From NCBI GenBank assembly GCA_036924085.1, contig JAVGWX010000007.1, positions 36,403,074-36,467,073 of the forward strand: DNA of 64,000 nucleotides, given 5' to 3'. This DNA is from Ariolimax columbianus. Its lineage: Eukaryota > Mollusca > Gastropoda > Stylommatophora > Arionidae. A program made the translations under genes and the position numbers. This document shows, piece by piece, positions 21,414-34,027 of the stretch (its first letter is position 1; each line of letters opens with the position of its first letter). The notes under the pieces are model-generated. The model did no database searches. It worked only from the letters and a program-made list of their open reading frames with translations, and had not been told where the DNA came from.

Positions 21414-21418
21414 TGTTA

Positions 21419-21843
21419 TATATACTCGTCACTACTTTATGACGCAGAAAGATGGACACTGAATAACAAGTTAGAAAAGAGTATTGAAGCCTTCGAGATG
21501 TGGGTATATAGAAGATGGGTTAACATTTCTTGGAAAGTTACGAAAGTAAATTTGGAGGTATCGAAAACGTTGGGGGCGTAAAGAGAATTAATGACCGAAA
21601 TCAGGGTTAGACAGCTACGTTATTTTGTTCATATAACAATACATACCTCCTTGTTGAAAACTATACTTGAGGGTAGGGTGGAAGGCAGTCGTTCAAGACG
21701 CAAAGAACGTTTTAAGTGGTTGGATAACATCAGTATTGGAAAAAGCCTCCCAGATTGCACCATTACGGCAAGAGATAGAGTACACTGGAGATCCATTGCA
21801 GTCGATCATCGATGTGGATATGACACTTGAACTGAACCGAAAG
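21419..21843 (+). pseudogene. RTE-like element F, RT C-terminal tail
   Basis: Coding resumes after H1: LNNKLEKSIEAFEMWVYRRW, then EIRVRQLRYFVHI and LEGRVEGSRSR, and ends with a conserved RCGYDT before a stop. 'QLRYFGHI..H..LL.TILEG.VEG.R.RG' is the standard tail of this family. A frameshift occurs near 21590. Confidence 0.82.
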
Positions 21844-21879
21844 TACTAAAAACCCCTCTCGCCATTGTATTCATGTTGC

Positions 21880-22215
21880 TGCTGTAGTTTAAGGCACACA
21901 ACGAGAAAGTGTACCTTTTTGTGTGCCTTGAAAAAGGCATTAAGTGGTTGGTTGTAGTAGCTTTCCTCACATCCCGAGGGTGCTGATAAAGGTGGATCGT
22001 TGTCCTACAAGTGGGTGTGCTATCCTTAGCTTCGTCTGCTTGACGCTCACTAATATGGGGATCACGTCGATCCACATCTCGACAGCTAGACTGCTTTGAA
22101 AACAGACTGTTTCCAAGCAACTCTACATGGAGAAGAGAAAGTTATTTTGGTCTGTATAGTGTACATGCCCCTTGCGCGACATCCTGGTCAGTATGTTGTG
22201 CCTGACCAGGCTAGC
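21880..22215 (+). repeat. Dispersed repeat J, copy 1
   Basis: About 330 bp matching 61665-62130 by eye (GTTGTAGTAGCTTTCCTCAC, GATCACGTCGAT, TTGAAAAC.G.CTGTTTCCA). It starts just after element F's stop codon. It could be an untranslated region of a LINE or an independent element; the frames are not conserved between copies. Confidence 0.75.
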
Positions 22216-23639
22216 TCCGTTTAGATTCTTAATGTGATATATCTATCAGTGCCTCCAGCCTTGTCTATATTACTACCAAGAAATACAAATGGATCTGTCT
22301 ATATATTGTAATACAGTGACGCACAGTATATTAGGATAGTCATCAGCTGTTTCTATTCTCATAATCTGAGTTTGTTTTTGTGTTTTTATTTTCTCTGTAG
22401 ACACTCAGGCCTAATTTCAGCGACTATTCACAGAACTTTTATATTTTGTACTCGGTTGTGGTTGTCAGACAGAAAAGTCAAGTTAACAGCAAAGTCCAGA
22501 TCAAGTTTCTCCGTCAAAATCCATTGAATTCAATTTTCGTATGTAGAAGTAGCGATCTTCATAACCCAGTCAAAAGCCAGCAGAGAGAGAGAGATGGTGA
22601 TAAGAGACTTGGCTCACTCCAATCCTTATCTCAAAGATCTCTGAGAAGTCGTCATCATGTCAAACTCTACTCTCTGAGAAGTCTTCATCATGTTAAACTC
22701 TACTCTCTGAGAAGTCTTCATCATGTCAAACTCTACACTTCATATTTTCGTACGTTTTCTTAATTTTTATCGTCAGCTTTTTATTTTGGTCTTTTCTTTT
22801 CTTTTCGCTTATCCTGTTATACCTTTCAGCGTCAGGTTATGAAGCGATCTCTAGAACGAGCCCGTCTGTGTGCCTCATGCCCAGTAGCTGAAAGTTTACG
22901 TGTCGTTCTCGAGATCTGTCCTAATACTATGAGCATTGAAGAAAAATAAATAAAATCCACTGTCGGCTTGCCAGACCAGTCACAGTTTCATCATCGCCCT
23001 TTTAACACTGTACCGAGTGCACAAGACTATTCATTCCATCAAAGAAAAAACATTCCGATGAATTGGCGTCTGAAATTGTCCGTTAAAGACGTTCCCTGAA
23101 AACCTATTTCGGACGTTCCACCATCTACTTCTTATTATCTGCAACAATTTAAAATATTATTGAGAAAAATCTCTGTTCGACAAAACAGCCCGGGGAGCAC
23201 ATTAGCAAATTGAAGGTTTCAGACAGCAATTTAAACAGTAATTATCATAGTTATACTATAGTTGCAGGATTTACCACACCAGGAACGTCGCAACTTCTGG
23301 GGTTCACGGCAGCTGACACAACTTGGGCTCAAGACAAGCTGGAGGGCAATGCTGTCTTCATCAACAAACCCGCCTACAGTAATATTTTTACCCTCCCCCC
23401 TCTCTTCCTGGGATCGATGTGCCATTTTCAACTGCCTCTTGTTCCTTCTGTCTACTGTTTAAAAAAAAAAATTTCATCTATTGTGCTATCGTTGTAAAAT
23501 TAAGTAACAGCTCTGTATGCAGACGTGTCCCATTCTAGCCAAAGAGAAATATCAACAACTTGAACGGAGAGAATGCAGAACAATTTTCTTTCAAAATATA
23601 TTGTGCACTTCACATTTACATAAACTCGCACAGCATATA
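22216..23639. other. No gene recognised
   Basis: Mostly featureless apart from a 33-bp triplicate at 22637-22737. An open frame of 95 codons at 23210-23497 and an opposing 66-codon frame have no known features. Confidence 0.45.
22637..22737 (+). repeat. 33-bp tandem repeat, 3 copies
   Basis: TCTCTGAGAAGTCTTCATCA plus TGTCAAACTCTAC repeated three times with one or two substitutions. Confidence 0.9.
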
Positions 23640-25437
23640 TACACAATAAACAGCGACAACAATCACACACAACAAACACACACAGCAAACACATGCAAAA
23701 TTAACATATATAACAAACACAACACAAAAATACAAACACCAAAAAAATCACTATAACAAGCTCCCTCAAGAAATGCACACACAACAAATGGCCACAATAA
23801 ACATACTCAACAAACACACACAACAAACACGCAACAAACAGTCACAAAAAACATTTATAACAAAAGCCACTCAAGAAAACACACCACAAACAGGAACAAC
23901 ATACACCCACAGCGTACACTTTCAAAACACCCATAATAAACACAAACAATAACACCCATAACATTCATCCACAACAAAAATACATAAAATGCCCACTCAA
24001 GAAACACACAAACTAAACAATCATTATACACAGACAACAAACACACATATCAATCCACTCAAGAAACACACACACTTAACAATCATTATACACAGACAAC
24101 AAACACACATATCAATCCACTCAAGAAACACACACACTAAACAATCATTACACACAGAAAACAAACACACATATCAATCCACTCAAGAAACACACAAACT
24201 AAACAATCATTACACACAGACAACAAACGCACATATCAATCCACTCAAGAAACACACACACTAAACAATCATTACACACAGACAACAAACACACATATCA
24301 ATCCACTCAAGAAACACATAAACTAAACAATCATTACACACAGACAACAAACACACATATCAAACCACTCAAGAAACACACAAACTAATACCTCACAAGA
24401 AAGGCACAACAAACACACCCACAATAAAGACACACAACAAACACCCACAACAAATAAAGACAACAAACACACACATAAACACACACATCAAACAAATTGA
24501 TAAAACACACCGGACACCAACAAAGATTCACAACAAACACAAAAACAAAAATTCATAACCAACATACACAGGAAAAAATACAACAAACAACCCACAAAAA
24601 CACAAGCAAATAAGCAAAACACACCAACAAACACCCACAGCAAACATAAAACAACAAACACATAAAGACACGCACACAGTAAACTCCCACAATAAACATT
24701 CCAATAAAACAAACACAACAAAAAACTAAGAGCAGCAACAATTAGGAATATTTACAACAAAAATACAACATACAACAAAAGCTCATAAAAACACAAACAA
24801 TGAACAGTTCGAATAGAAAATACACACACACACACACAACAAATACCAACAACAAATAACAAGAAACACACAACAAGCACGCATAATACACACCCAAAAA
24901 TAAACACACAATAAACGCACGCAACAAACACACAACAAACACACAATTAGATACACACAGTGGACACACACAACAAATACACACACCAAACACAAACACA
25001 TATAATGAATACACACACCATACACATAGAGAAAGCACATACAACAAATAACACACACATAAAACACACACAAATAACACATACAACAAATAACATACAC
25101 ACAGAAATCACACGCACACAGAAAACACATACAACAAATAAGATTCACATTGAAAACACATACACAACAAACACATACAACAAATAACATTCACACAGAA
25201 AACAGATACACATAAAACACATACACAACAAACACGAACAACAAATAACTCACACAGAAAACACATACACAACAAACACATACAACAAATAACACACACA
25301 TAAAACACACACAACAAACACATACAACAAATAACACACACAGAAAACACATACACAATAAACACATACAACAAACACCATACACACAGAGAAAGCACAC
25401 GCGACACACACCCACAGAAACACACAGAACAAACACT
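23640..25437 (+). repeat. AC-rich low-complexity block (about 1.8 kb)
   Basis: The plus strand is almost entirely A and C (AACAAACACACA-like), with hardly any G or T. Minus frames are Cys- and Val-rich (CVCVLCV), which is a composition artefact. Contains a clear 62-bp repeat at 23993-24370. Confidence 0.93.
23993..24370 (+). repeat. 62-bp minisatellite, 6 copies
   Basis: The unit begins CCACTCAAGAAACACACACA and includes CTAAACAATCATTACACACA; starts fall at 23993, 24055, 24117, 24179, 24241 and 24303. Copies differ at a few positions. Confidence 0.93.
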
Positions 25438-25617
25438 AGTGTTGCCTGGTTAAGGGATATTGATTGCAGCGGTAAGACAAACCAGGTAGACAACAGAAAA
25501 ATGCCAGCTGATATCGAATGTGTCGGACCAAACGGTGCAGATGGCAGAGTCTCGATTTTAATTACGACACAACGCCACAACGTCCGTTTCAGGACTAACG
25601 CTGAAGAAGAAGAAGAA
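25438..25617 (+). mobile_element. Possible 3' fragment of a GAA-tailed element
   Basis: A stretch ending in CTAACGCTGAAGAAGAAGAA resembles the 3' ends of the I-like copies, which finish in (GAA)n. No coding motif is clear, so this rests on the tail alone. Confidence 0.35.
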
Positions 25618-25700
25618 TGTAGTCCTTATGGGTGGTGAGAAGGGGTCGCATTGCAGTAGTCTCAACCGTCTGTGTTTTTCATTGAGCGGGCTCTAGATAC

Positions 25701-26225
25701 CTTAACTTAACAACTTTATACTGGTTTAAAAGACTCTGCAGTCTGTATACAACGTTTCCTTTACTTCACTTGATCTAAAAATAACTATGCCCATCTAATT
25801 TATTCTTGAATGCATTAATTTACCCTGCCTCCACTATTTCCTGTGGTAATGCATTCCAAGCACTCACCATTCTCAGACTAAAAAACATATCTCCTGGTAT
25901 CTAATGTGGACCTTTCTTAAATTCATTGTAGCTGTGTCCTTTTGTTCTTGTAGGTGGTTGTTCTTTGAAAAACTTGTTATGGTCTAATTTATGCTTTCCC
26001 TTGATAATCTTATGAACCTGTATTAAATCAACTCGAGTTCTTCTTTTTCTAAACACTATAGGTCGGTTTTTTTAAAGTTATTTCTCATAATTGCGGAATC
26101 CCACTATCAGTTTTCTCCCCCCTCTTTGTAACCTTTTCAGCCTATTTATATCCTCTCAACGATAATGACAGCAAACCGAACTAATGCTTTATACCGGTTG
26201 ACTATCACTTCCTTGTTCCCTTCGT
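25701..26225 (-). mobile_element. CR1-like retrotransposon H2, 3' part
   Basis: Matches the 3' part of H1 (ACTTTATACTGGTTTA, GCATTCCAAGCA, CTGTATTAA.TCA). It begins with the same CTTAACTTAA end at 25701 and is 5'-truncated near 26225. Translation shows the thumb and tail with many breaks, so it is older than H1. Confidence 0.85.
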
Positions 26226-26247
26226 CATTTTCGTCGATCTAGTCATC

Positions 26248-26388
26248 TTTTTTGTGAGTCACTTGTCCATAGACTTTGTTGCAGAGAGATGGTATGTATC
26301 CCTTAGGAAGGTCCATCTTTCTTGTGAGTCACTTGTCCAAAGACTTCGTTGCAGAGAGATAGTCTGTATCCCTTAGGAAGGTCCATCT
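26248..26388 (+). repeat. 70-bp direct duplication
   Basis: Two copies of about 70 bp (TGTGAGTCACTTGTCCA through GGAAGGTCCATCTTTC) differ at about 5 positions. One neighbouring frame on the minus strand reads GYRLSLCNEVFGQVTHKK, of unknown meaning. Confidence 0.88.
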
Positions 26389-26489
26389 TTCTTCCACAGC
26401 ACATATTGAGTCTTTCACAAGGCACTAGGACCGTCGCTGATGACGTGAAATCAGCGCCTGAGTACTCCGTTCTGTGATGTTGGTCCATC

Positions 26490-26745
26490 ACGTACGATGA
26501 AGACTGCTCTGTTTGTTCAGCCGTGTGGAGAGAATATTTTCCGTTTGCTCTGTCCACTGAAATGGGTGACTTGCGAGGTGATTTGCATTAAGGTGAGTAG
26601 TTTATTTGTGAAAAATTCTTTCTCGTCCAGAGCTACATTTGGTCAGTGACAAGAGATTATCAAGATGACTGGAGATAGTACAGGACGCAGATTTTTCCAG
26701 AAGCCTTTCCGTTAACAAGTATCCCGCAAAGTAGCGGGGTAAGGG
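26490..26745 (+). repeat. Dispersed repeat S, copy 1
   Basis: Matches the reverse complement of 45225-45545 by eye (TTTGTTCAGCCGTGTGGA, CTGAAATGGGTGACTTGCG, AAGACTGGAGATAG-like, GCAGATTTTTCC). One frame is conserved in both copies up to the same stop: SAVW..F, then EMGDLR.DL*. It may be the C-terminus and 3' region of a retroelement. Confidence 0.7.
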
Positions 26746-26997
26746 GAAGGGGGGGCGGGGGGGGGCACCACGCTGTAGATTAGTGACCAGCATACAAATC
26801 ACTTGATCCTTCTCATTTTCAGTTTCTGATGTCTCTGAATTAAAGTATGTGTTGCATGTTTTTTGTTGTTTAATATTATCGTGACCTTATCCCCTTTCTC
26901 ATTTCCTCGCCTCAACTGCACATTTCACTGATTATTTCCCCTAGATAGACTAAACTTTGTACCTAGTAAATGGTTTTATTGAAATACGTTAAGAAAT

Positions 26998-27205
26998 TTG
27001 ATTGTGGCCTCGAGGTAAGGTGTTCGCCTCGGGTACTGGAGATTGTGGGTTTAAATTCCGGTGGAGAACGGAATTTGCTCACGTAGATCAACCGGTAAAT
27101 ATTTCCCCTGTTCTCTGAGTAGTGAGATTAGACACCCGTGGGCAAGGGCTCGCACGTTAAAAAATACCTTAACAGTTGGAAAACGAAAAGAGTAGGCTTG
27201 ACGGC
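26998..27205 (+). mobile_element. Probable tRNA-derived SINE (third type)
   Basis: An A box TGGCCTCGAGG at 27005-27015 and a B-box-like GGTTTAAATTCC at 27048-27059 have tRNA-like spacing. The first 60 bp read like a tRNA (GTTCGCCTCGGGTACTGGAG). A non-tRNA body and an A-rich end near 27160-27190 follow. Only one copy is in the window. Confidence 0.6.
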
Positions 27206-27561
27206 CGATGCTCGGGCAAAATTCAAAAAAAGTTTTAAAATCTACTCAAATTATTCTAGAAATTCCCGCCCCACATAGAATATGTCGCAAAAAGCGGACT
27301 GTGTGGCTATAACATCAGGTCTTGGTTATATGGTTAGCGGAGCGGCTAGATGGCGCCTGACAGGCTGCGGGCCTAACTTGCTCTAATTTACTCTTCCACC
27401 CGCACGTCCAAAAAATAAAGCGACCGTATATTCCAGAAGTTAACAGATGCTGGGATTGACCTCACAAGTCACAAGTGGATATTCGCCTGCCGACAAAATA
27501 TATGAAGCAAAGACGGTCACACCTCCCTACTACGTCTAACGACACACATGGCCTAAAGATA
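27206..27561. other. No gene seen
   Basis: A segment near 27325-27400 (GTTAGCGGAGCGGCTAGATGG) is weakly tRNA- or SINE-like, but I cannot support a boundary. Confidence 0.4.
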
Positions 27562-28218
<657 letters not shown>

Positions 28219-28429
28219 TAGGGACAGACATACATGAGCAGATGACGAGATGGCAGAAAACATTTAAAAGAACTTTTAAATATTCCAGCAGCACAAGTTT
28301 TCCCAGACATTTCCGTCCAGAGAAGAAGAACTGCAAGTTAATTGCTAGGAAATAAATAAAGAAGACGTAAAAAAAAAAGCCGTAATGCTTCTGTCACATG
28401 GTAAAAAATTGTTTAAAAAACTGGTCCAG

Positions 28430-28745
28430 ATTTAATCACAGCTGAAGCAATGAAAGAAGACATTAACACTTCAACAGATAAATTATACAAATTAATTTGT
28501 AAAGAGAAGAAATACCCGCAAATTGGAAGAAACGCTAACAAGTCAAGATGCCAAGAAGGGAGATCTGTGTACACATTACAGAGGAATAATCTTATTTTCA
28601 GTGCCTGGGGAAATATTGAATATATGTCCAAATAGCTACATTGCGATTAATAGTTGAAAAAATAGTATGGAATGGAATTCGGCAACTTCAAATCAGATTC
28701 GCACATATTGACAAGGACGTCGCGTCAAGGTCAGATACAATACAC
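28430..28745 (+). pseudogene. Non-LTR RT N-terminal fragment (HTLRKP-type family)
   Basis: Reads GPDLITAEAMKEDINTSTDK, then LYKLICKEKKYP, and in another frame IATLRLIVEKIVWNG, HIDKDVASRS. This matches the start of RT in this LINE type (A.GPD.I.AEA.K, then QIATLRLIVE..., then IDF.KAFDS). The frame is broken. The C-terminal partner at 29335-29550 probably belongs to the same element. Confidence 0.72.
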
Positions 28746-29042
28746 TGACAAGGACGTCACATCAAGGTCCCTCTATCAGTTTTGTCGCTCGTGAAAAAAA
28801 AAATATAAGCAGAGAAAAAAAGATGCCAAAGATGCAAAGGTGAATGAGTTGACAGCAACCAGTCAATCATAGCTGGCTGTTTGCATCGGTGACAGTGACA
28901 CACAGCTGACCAAGACCATATTCCGTCTCTAAGTGGCGGTCCTGAAAACTGACTGTAACCATGCAGCCTGGCTAAGAAACATGAATACAATCGACAAGAG
29001 GAGGTTACATTACATTTGGTAACTTATTGTAATCAAAAGAAA

Positions 29043-29285
29043 TTAAGTTCAACACAACAACACAAATCTTCTAATCAAATGTCAAGTCCAACACAACAAT
29101 ACAAATCTTCTAATCAAATGTCAAGTCCAACACAACAACACAAATCTTCTAATCAAATGTCAAGTCCAACACAACAACACAAATCTTCTAATCAAGTGTC
29201 AAGTCCAACACCACAATACAAATCTTCTAATCAAATGTCAAGTCCAACACAACAATACAAATCTTCTATTCAAATGTCAATTCTG
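29043..29285 (+). repeat. 39-bp minisatellite within an RT relic, about 6 copies
   Basis: The unit TCCAACACAACAATACAAAT plus CTTCTAATCAAATGTCAAG repeats and stays open on the plus strand (MSSPTQQYKSSNQ). It lies between N- and C-terminal pieces of one RT relic. Confidence 0.92.
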
Positions 29286-29334
29286 TTCTACTGTTTTACT
29301 CTGAATCATGGAGAGCAACAAAAGCAACAACGAC

Positions 29335-29550
29335 AGATGTACGGATATTCAGAAATGAATGCCTGCGCAGAGTTCAGATACTGATACTTATATGGAAATA
29401 TTGGGAATTACCAGACAGCCATCAGAGAGCAGACGGTGCTGGTATTGGATATGACACACATTAAGAAAACCATTACAAGAAAATCTCTACTCTGGAATCC
29501 TCAGGACAAGAGAAGTAGAAGCAAAACAAAACGTATTGAGAAGAAAGCTA
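29335..29550 (+). pseudogene. Non-LTR RT C-terminal fragment (HTLRKP type)
   Basis: Frames read NECLRRVQILILIW, then CWYWI*HTLRKPLQE, in the order expected for this tail, with a stop before HTLRKP as at 12740. It probably completes the relic starting at 28430. Confidence 0.7.
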
Positions 29551-29639
29551 TATATATTTCAATTCAAATGTCATCTCCACATTGAATTTCAGCTGAATGG
29601 ATATTTAGTGAACACTATCTCTTGCTGTAATCTGAGTGG

Positions 29640-30590
29640 CTTTTCCCAATTGATCTCCTGATGTTATCAACCCCCTTAAAACGTTGGCCTGCCTCTTGAA
29701 CGACTGCCTTCCACCCTACCTTCTAGTATGGTCTTCAACAAGGAGGTATGTCTTCTTATATGTTCAAAACATCTGTTTAACCCTGATTTCGGTCATTAAT
29801 TCTCTTTTGACCCGCAACCTTTTCAATTTCTCCAAATTTGTTCTCTTATCTTTCTAAGAGATGTGACCCAATCTTCTATATATCCACATTTCAAAGGCTC
29901 TAATACTCTTTTCTGCGCCATAGAGTAGTGACGAGTATTTATAACACCTGACAATTATCATTTTCAAACTATGATTTATCTGTTTGAATGTCAGTATGTG
30001 TCGTGTTGTTGTCGAATACCATTTTGGTCATACCAATTCTCTTTCTGATTTCTTTTTCACAGATTATATAACCTAGATAGGAGAAACTATGTACATGTTC
30101 CAGTAATTGATCTTTATTGTTATCTACATACATGGTTTCTTGTCCCTTTTTCCAATTATCATAGTTTATATTTTCTTTATGTTTAAGTGTAATCTAAACG
30201 CTTGACTTATTTTGTATATTGTTGTCACAAGCTCCTGTAATTCTTGCTCCCTTTTTGCCCTCAAAACTGTTTCATCCGCATATCTAAGGTAATTCATTGT
30301 AACTTCTCCAATGACAAGCCATGGCATCCCCGCTATCTCCTTGAGTATTTGTTCTTTGTAGATATTGAAAAGACAAGGGAATAATGCACATCCTCTTTTC
30401 CCATCTATACTTAGAGAACTTTCCTGATTTTACTGTAGCAGTTTGTTCCCAGTACAGATTACTGAGCAATCTTATGTCATTACCATCTAGACCTATTTCT
30501 TGGAAACATTTAATTAATTTCCCAAGCTGGACTCTCAAAATCTTTCTGGTAGTCTATAAAGCAAATATACATGTCGATAGACATAAAATA
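29640..30590 (-). mobile_element. RTE-like retrotransposon I3, third copy of the E/F family
   Basis: Minus-strand coding from right to left: RVQLGKLIKCFQEIGLDGND, IRLLSNLYWEQTATVKSGK, LRYADETVL (catalytic YADE, 30271-30282), then GLDI..KKTK-like and a C-terminal tail matching F (ILEGRVEG-like region at about 29730). The uninterrupted GTTATAAATACTCGTCAC near 29935 gives the empty-site sequence for the H1 insertion in F. 5'-truncated, many breaks. Confidence 0.84.
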
Positions 30591-30599
30591 TAGATAGAT

Positions 30600-31079
30600 A
30601 TAAAAGAAAAAAGGAATTCATAGACAGAACTAGAACGAATGACCCAATGCAGGAGCATTTTGTGCTATTTCGGTGAAGACATATGCTCCATAGGGATCGG
30701 AACGGTTTTGATGATTTGATAGCTATTTACAATGAGACACAGACATCATTTATATGAACTTCTGTTTCTTGTGTCATGTATCGTGTATTGTTATTTGAGA
30801 TGTCTTTCATTTTTGGGAGTCCTTTTGTGTTCGGGGTTTTACAGCTATGGACATAACTGACAGACATTATTTCTTTTCGTTTGCATATGTAGAAGAATCT
30901 GAGACGTATTACTTTCGCATAAAACACAGATGCATGAGCCTTGCGTTAAAAGCGTTCAATATGGAACTTGGGCGATCCCAAACAATTGCTTTCACTTGTA
31001 AGGGAAATTTTTTCTTCTCAAGTTGCTGGTCGATTGGAAACAAGCAAATGGCGGTTATGTGCCAGCTTGAAACTAAGAT

Positions 31080-31132
<53 letters not shown>

Positions 31133-31538
31133 AAAAAATAGAGAGAGAGAATGGAACGACGCAAGTGGGGTATGAGAAATGAAACAAAGAGCAAAGAAAA
31201 TATAGAAACAAATTGTTAATACACCGATTTCGATTTATTCATTCAAGTTTTTGCACCAATATGAAGCGTAGGCCACTACCGCCGCTCACCACTTTTAAAA
31301 GAATCATGATTCCAAGCATTTGCAATGACCGAACTTTTGAATCCAATGTGAATCATTTGTTTTCTCAAGAGCTGGTCTTTGACAGGGTAGTGTGTCTCTG
31401 AGTTCTTGCAGTGGCTGTTATAATGACATTGTTTTTAACATAATCAGGTACTAGTCCCAGGTAATTCTCTTTTTAGTCGCCTTTTCCCTTCTCACGTAGG
31501 TCCACCTTGGCGTGGCTAGAGAGCTTGTGTGACCCACT
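30600..31538. other. No gene seen; (GA)n at 31083-31128
   Basis: No domain is recognisable in the longest frames. A pure GA microsatellite occupies about 45 bp. The 111-codon frame at 30847-31182 includes that repeat and is not supported as a gene. Confidence 0.5.
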
Positions 31539-31790
31539 TTGTTTTTTGTTTTTTTTGCGTTCAAATTTCTCTAATACCCAAGGCGGTGTGTGCGTTGCAC
31601 TGTGGTTTTTATTTTGCGCCTGTCGGCTCAGTGCATCCGACTTCAGTATGCATTTTATGTAAGGGTCTGCTTCCTCCTGCATTTTCTAAGGGTTTGCTTC
31701 CCCGAGGTAACGGCCGGTGCGGTGATGGGGATCGAACCCAGCACCTTCGGTTTGTGAGCAGTGTCACTTAACCACTTGTACATGCCGTTC
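31539..31790 (-). mobile_element. tRNA-derived SINE, copy 2 (inverted)
   Basis: The reverse complement matches copy 1 (149-405) over its full length: AGTGGTTAAGTGACAC, GGTGCTGGGTTCGATCCCCA (B box complement at 31729-31739), GCAAACCCTTAGAAAATGCA and an A-rich tail (T-rich at 31539-31560). The A box is damaged (CAAGTGG for CCTAGTGG). No clear target duplication is visible. Confidence 0.87.
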
Positions 31791-32121
31791 AACTGTGTCT
31801 CAGTGATTTCAGAAGCTATGCCAGCGGGAGTTTTACAAGTCATGAAAGAGGCCAGACCAAGGGGCTGAGAAGTAGATGGAACCCTTTAGGTGTGGACGCA
31901 GAACCCTCCGGCGAGCGGTACACGCTCTGGTCCGCACCAATACATCCTCACTTCACGGATTAAATGCTTTTCTTGTCTCATTCCTTGCTTTTGTCCTCTA
32001 TCCATCCATGTGAAGGATACACCAAACCACCGCTGCCTTGCGGTAGTTCCAGAAAGAACAAAGGCTGAGGCTACAAAGCCCGAATAGAAAATTTGGGCAG
32101 GCAGAGCACATAAGCCTGGTA
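31791..32121 (+). other. Possible 5' untranslated region of element O2
   Basis: Not coding by inspection. It lies directly upstream of the O2 relic and the 21-bp repeat, so it may be O2's leader; I have no second copy to test this. Confidence 0.3.
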
Positions 32122-32293
32122 AGGCAATCTGTCTATGGAAGGAGGCAATCTGTCTATGGAAGGAGGCAATATATCTGTGGAAGGAGGCAATCTGTCTATG
32201 GAATGAGGAAATATGTCTATAGAAGGAGGCAATCTGTTTATGGAAGGAGGCAATCTGTCTATGGAAGGAGGCAATCTGTCTATGGAAGGAGGC
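32122..32293 (+). repeat. 21-bp minisatellite, about 8 copies
   Basis: The unit GGCAATCTGTCTATGGAAGG plus A repeats upstream of the O2 coding relic. A tandem array in a LINE leader could be a promoter-like module, but that is only speculation. Confidence 0.92.
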
Positions 32294-34027
32294 ATTGGGA
32301 GTGAAAACCTCAACCGTTGAAGTCGGACGATCTAGGCCCAAGTGGCACGGGAGTAGACAACGGACATCTACGCAAAACTACGAATGCTATGCAACAAACA
32401 CTAGACCGTTATGTTGTCGTCCGTATGGGACGTGGCCAGGTAGGGACGATGCCGGCCCCCCGCCTCGAAGGGGTCCACCAAATGCTACTAGAACTACAAA
32501 CTCTGACACTTCTGGGAAGTCTAGGGAAGATCAGAGTAATGCTACTGGACGAAGACGTACAATTATGCAGTGGAATACCGAGGGGATGAGACCTAAGAAA
32601 CTGGAATTAGAAACGTTCCTGAAAGAGCAAAAAATCGACGTGTGTTGTATACAGATGACGTACCTCACCAGCGATCGCAGATTCTCGAAAAGAGGATATG
32701 AGATCATCCGAATGGACAGAGACGATCGACCAAAAAGGGAGTCCTGACTACCATCAGGAACAAGTACCCGGCCAGAGAAGTTCAAAGATCCAAGCTACAT
32801 GGTACAGAGCACATAAGTATTGACTTGAGAACCTAAGACAAAGACCTCAGAATATGTAATTTATAATCTCCACCAGACAAACAGAGAATTTCAGACCGGG
32901 TACCCACGACTAGATGATCGTCGGAAACTTTAGAAGTCATTCTCAAAGCTGGGGGTATACAGACCTATATGTCAAGGGAGAGGAGGTGGAAGACTTTATC
33001 ATAACCAACAGCCTAGTCACGCTAAACAAACCTGACGACCCACATATATACTACTCTAGGTCCTGGAGGAAAACAAGTAATCCCGAGCTCGCCATGGCTA
33101 CAGAAGAGATAGAAAAGGTCTCGAGTCGAAGCATTTGTTAACAACTGGGAGGCAGCGACCACAGACCAATAATAATTACCATAAAAGGAGCAAAAGATAT
33201 TCCAAAGAGTAATTGCCCCCCCCCCCCCCCCCTAGATATAACTATAGGAAAGAAAATTGTAGCATATTTACATCGCAGACTGACAGCTCTCTTGAAAATC
33301 AAAACCGGCCTTAAAACCCTAAACTCTAAACTTCAAACCTTCAATAGGTGCGTTCTTGACACTGCCAAGAGATGTACCAAAGGACGTGGCAGAAAAGACT
33401 ACCGACGCTTTTGGACTTAAACGAACCCAACAGACGAAAATACAAACCTGCACAACAAAGCAAAGGCAGCCTCCATAAAAGAGAAGAAGAAGAGTATGAG
33501 AGAAAGCTGGCACAAACAAACAGCTCTTTAGATCTGGAAAAAGATACTACAAGACTGGAATCTCACTAAAACCTTAAACGGAGACAAGACAGAAAGATCG
33601 AAAACCGTGATACATACGGACAGTAGTACAGGTGACGGGCAAGGCGGCAGTAGACCTTATGGCCAAAACTAATCAGTCAGAAAGTAAGACGCAAATCACA
33701 AGATAATGAGTTAAAGAAGTAAGAACACAGATCAAAGATCTCAACATCAACAAACCATAGCACAGGCACTCAAACAGAGTGCATGACAGCGAAGTTAACT
33801 CTACAAAAGCTAGAAGACGAAATTAAAAAATAAAGGAGAGAAAATAACCACGCGCAGATGGTATCGCAAATGAATTCTTCAAACACCTCAGCAATTTTTT
33901 TAACTAAACCTGTCATGAGGGTACTGTTCCGGTACTCTGGGAGGAGGCGTACATTCAACCTGTTCCTAAGCCAGGGAAAAACTAACACTATCCTAAAAAC
34001 TAGAGGCCCATCAGTCTCCTTAGCTGC

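Noticed and set aside
24488..25580. Cys/Val-rich secreted-like proteins on the minus strand
   Set aside because: Produced by AC-rich low-complexity DNA. There is no signal peptide or conserved cysteine pattern, and several frames look alike.
31529..31771. An 80-codon protein
   Set aside because: It is the antisense of SINE copy 2.
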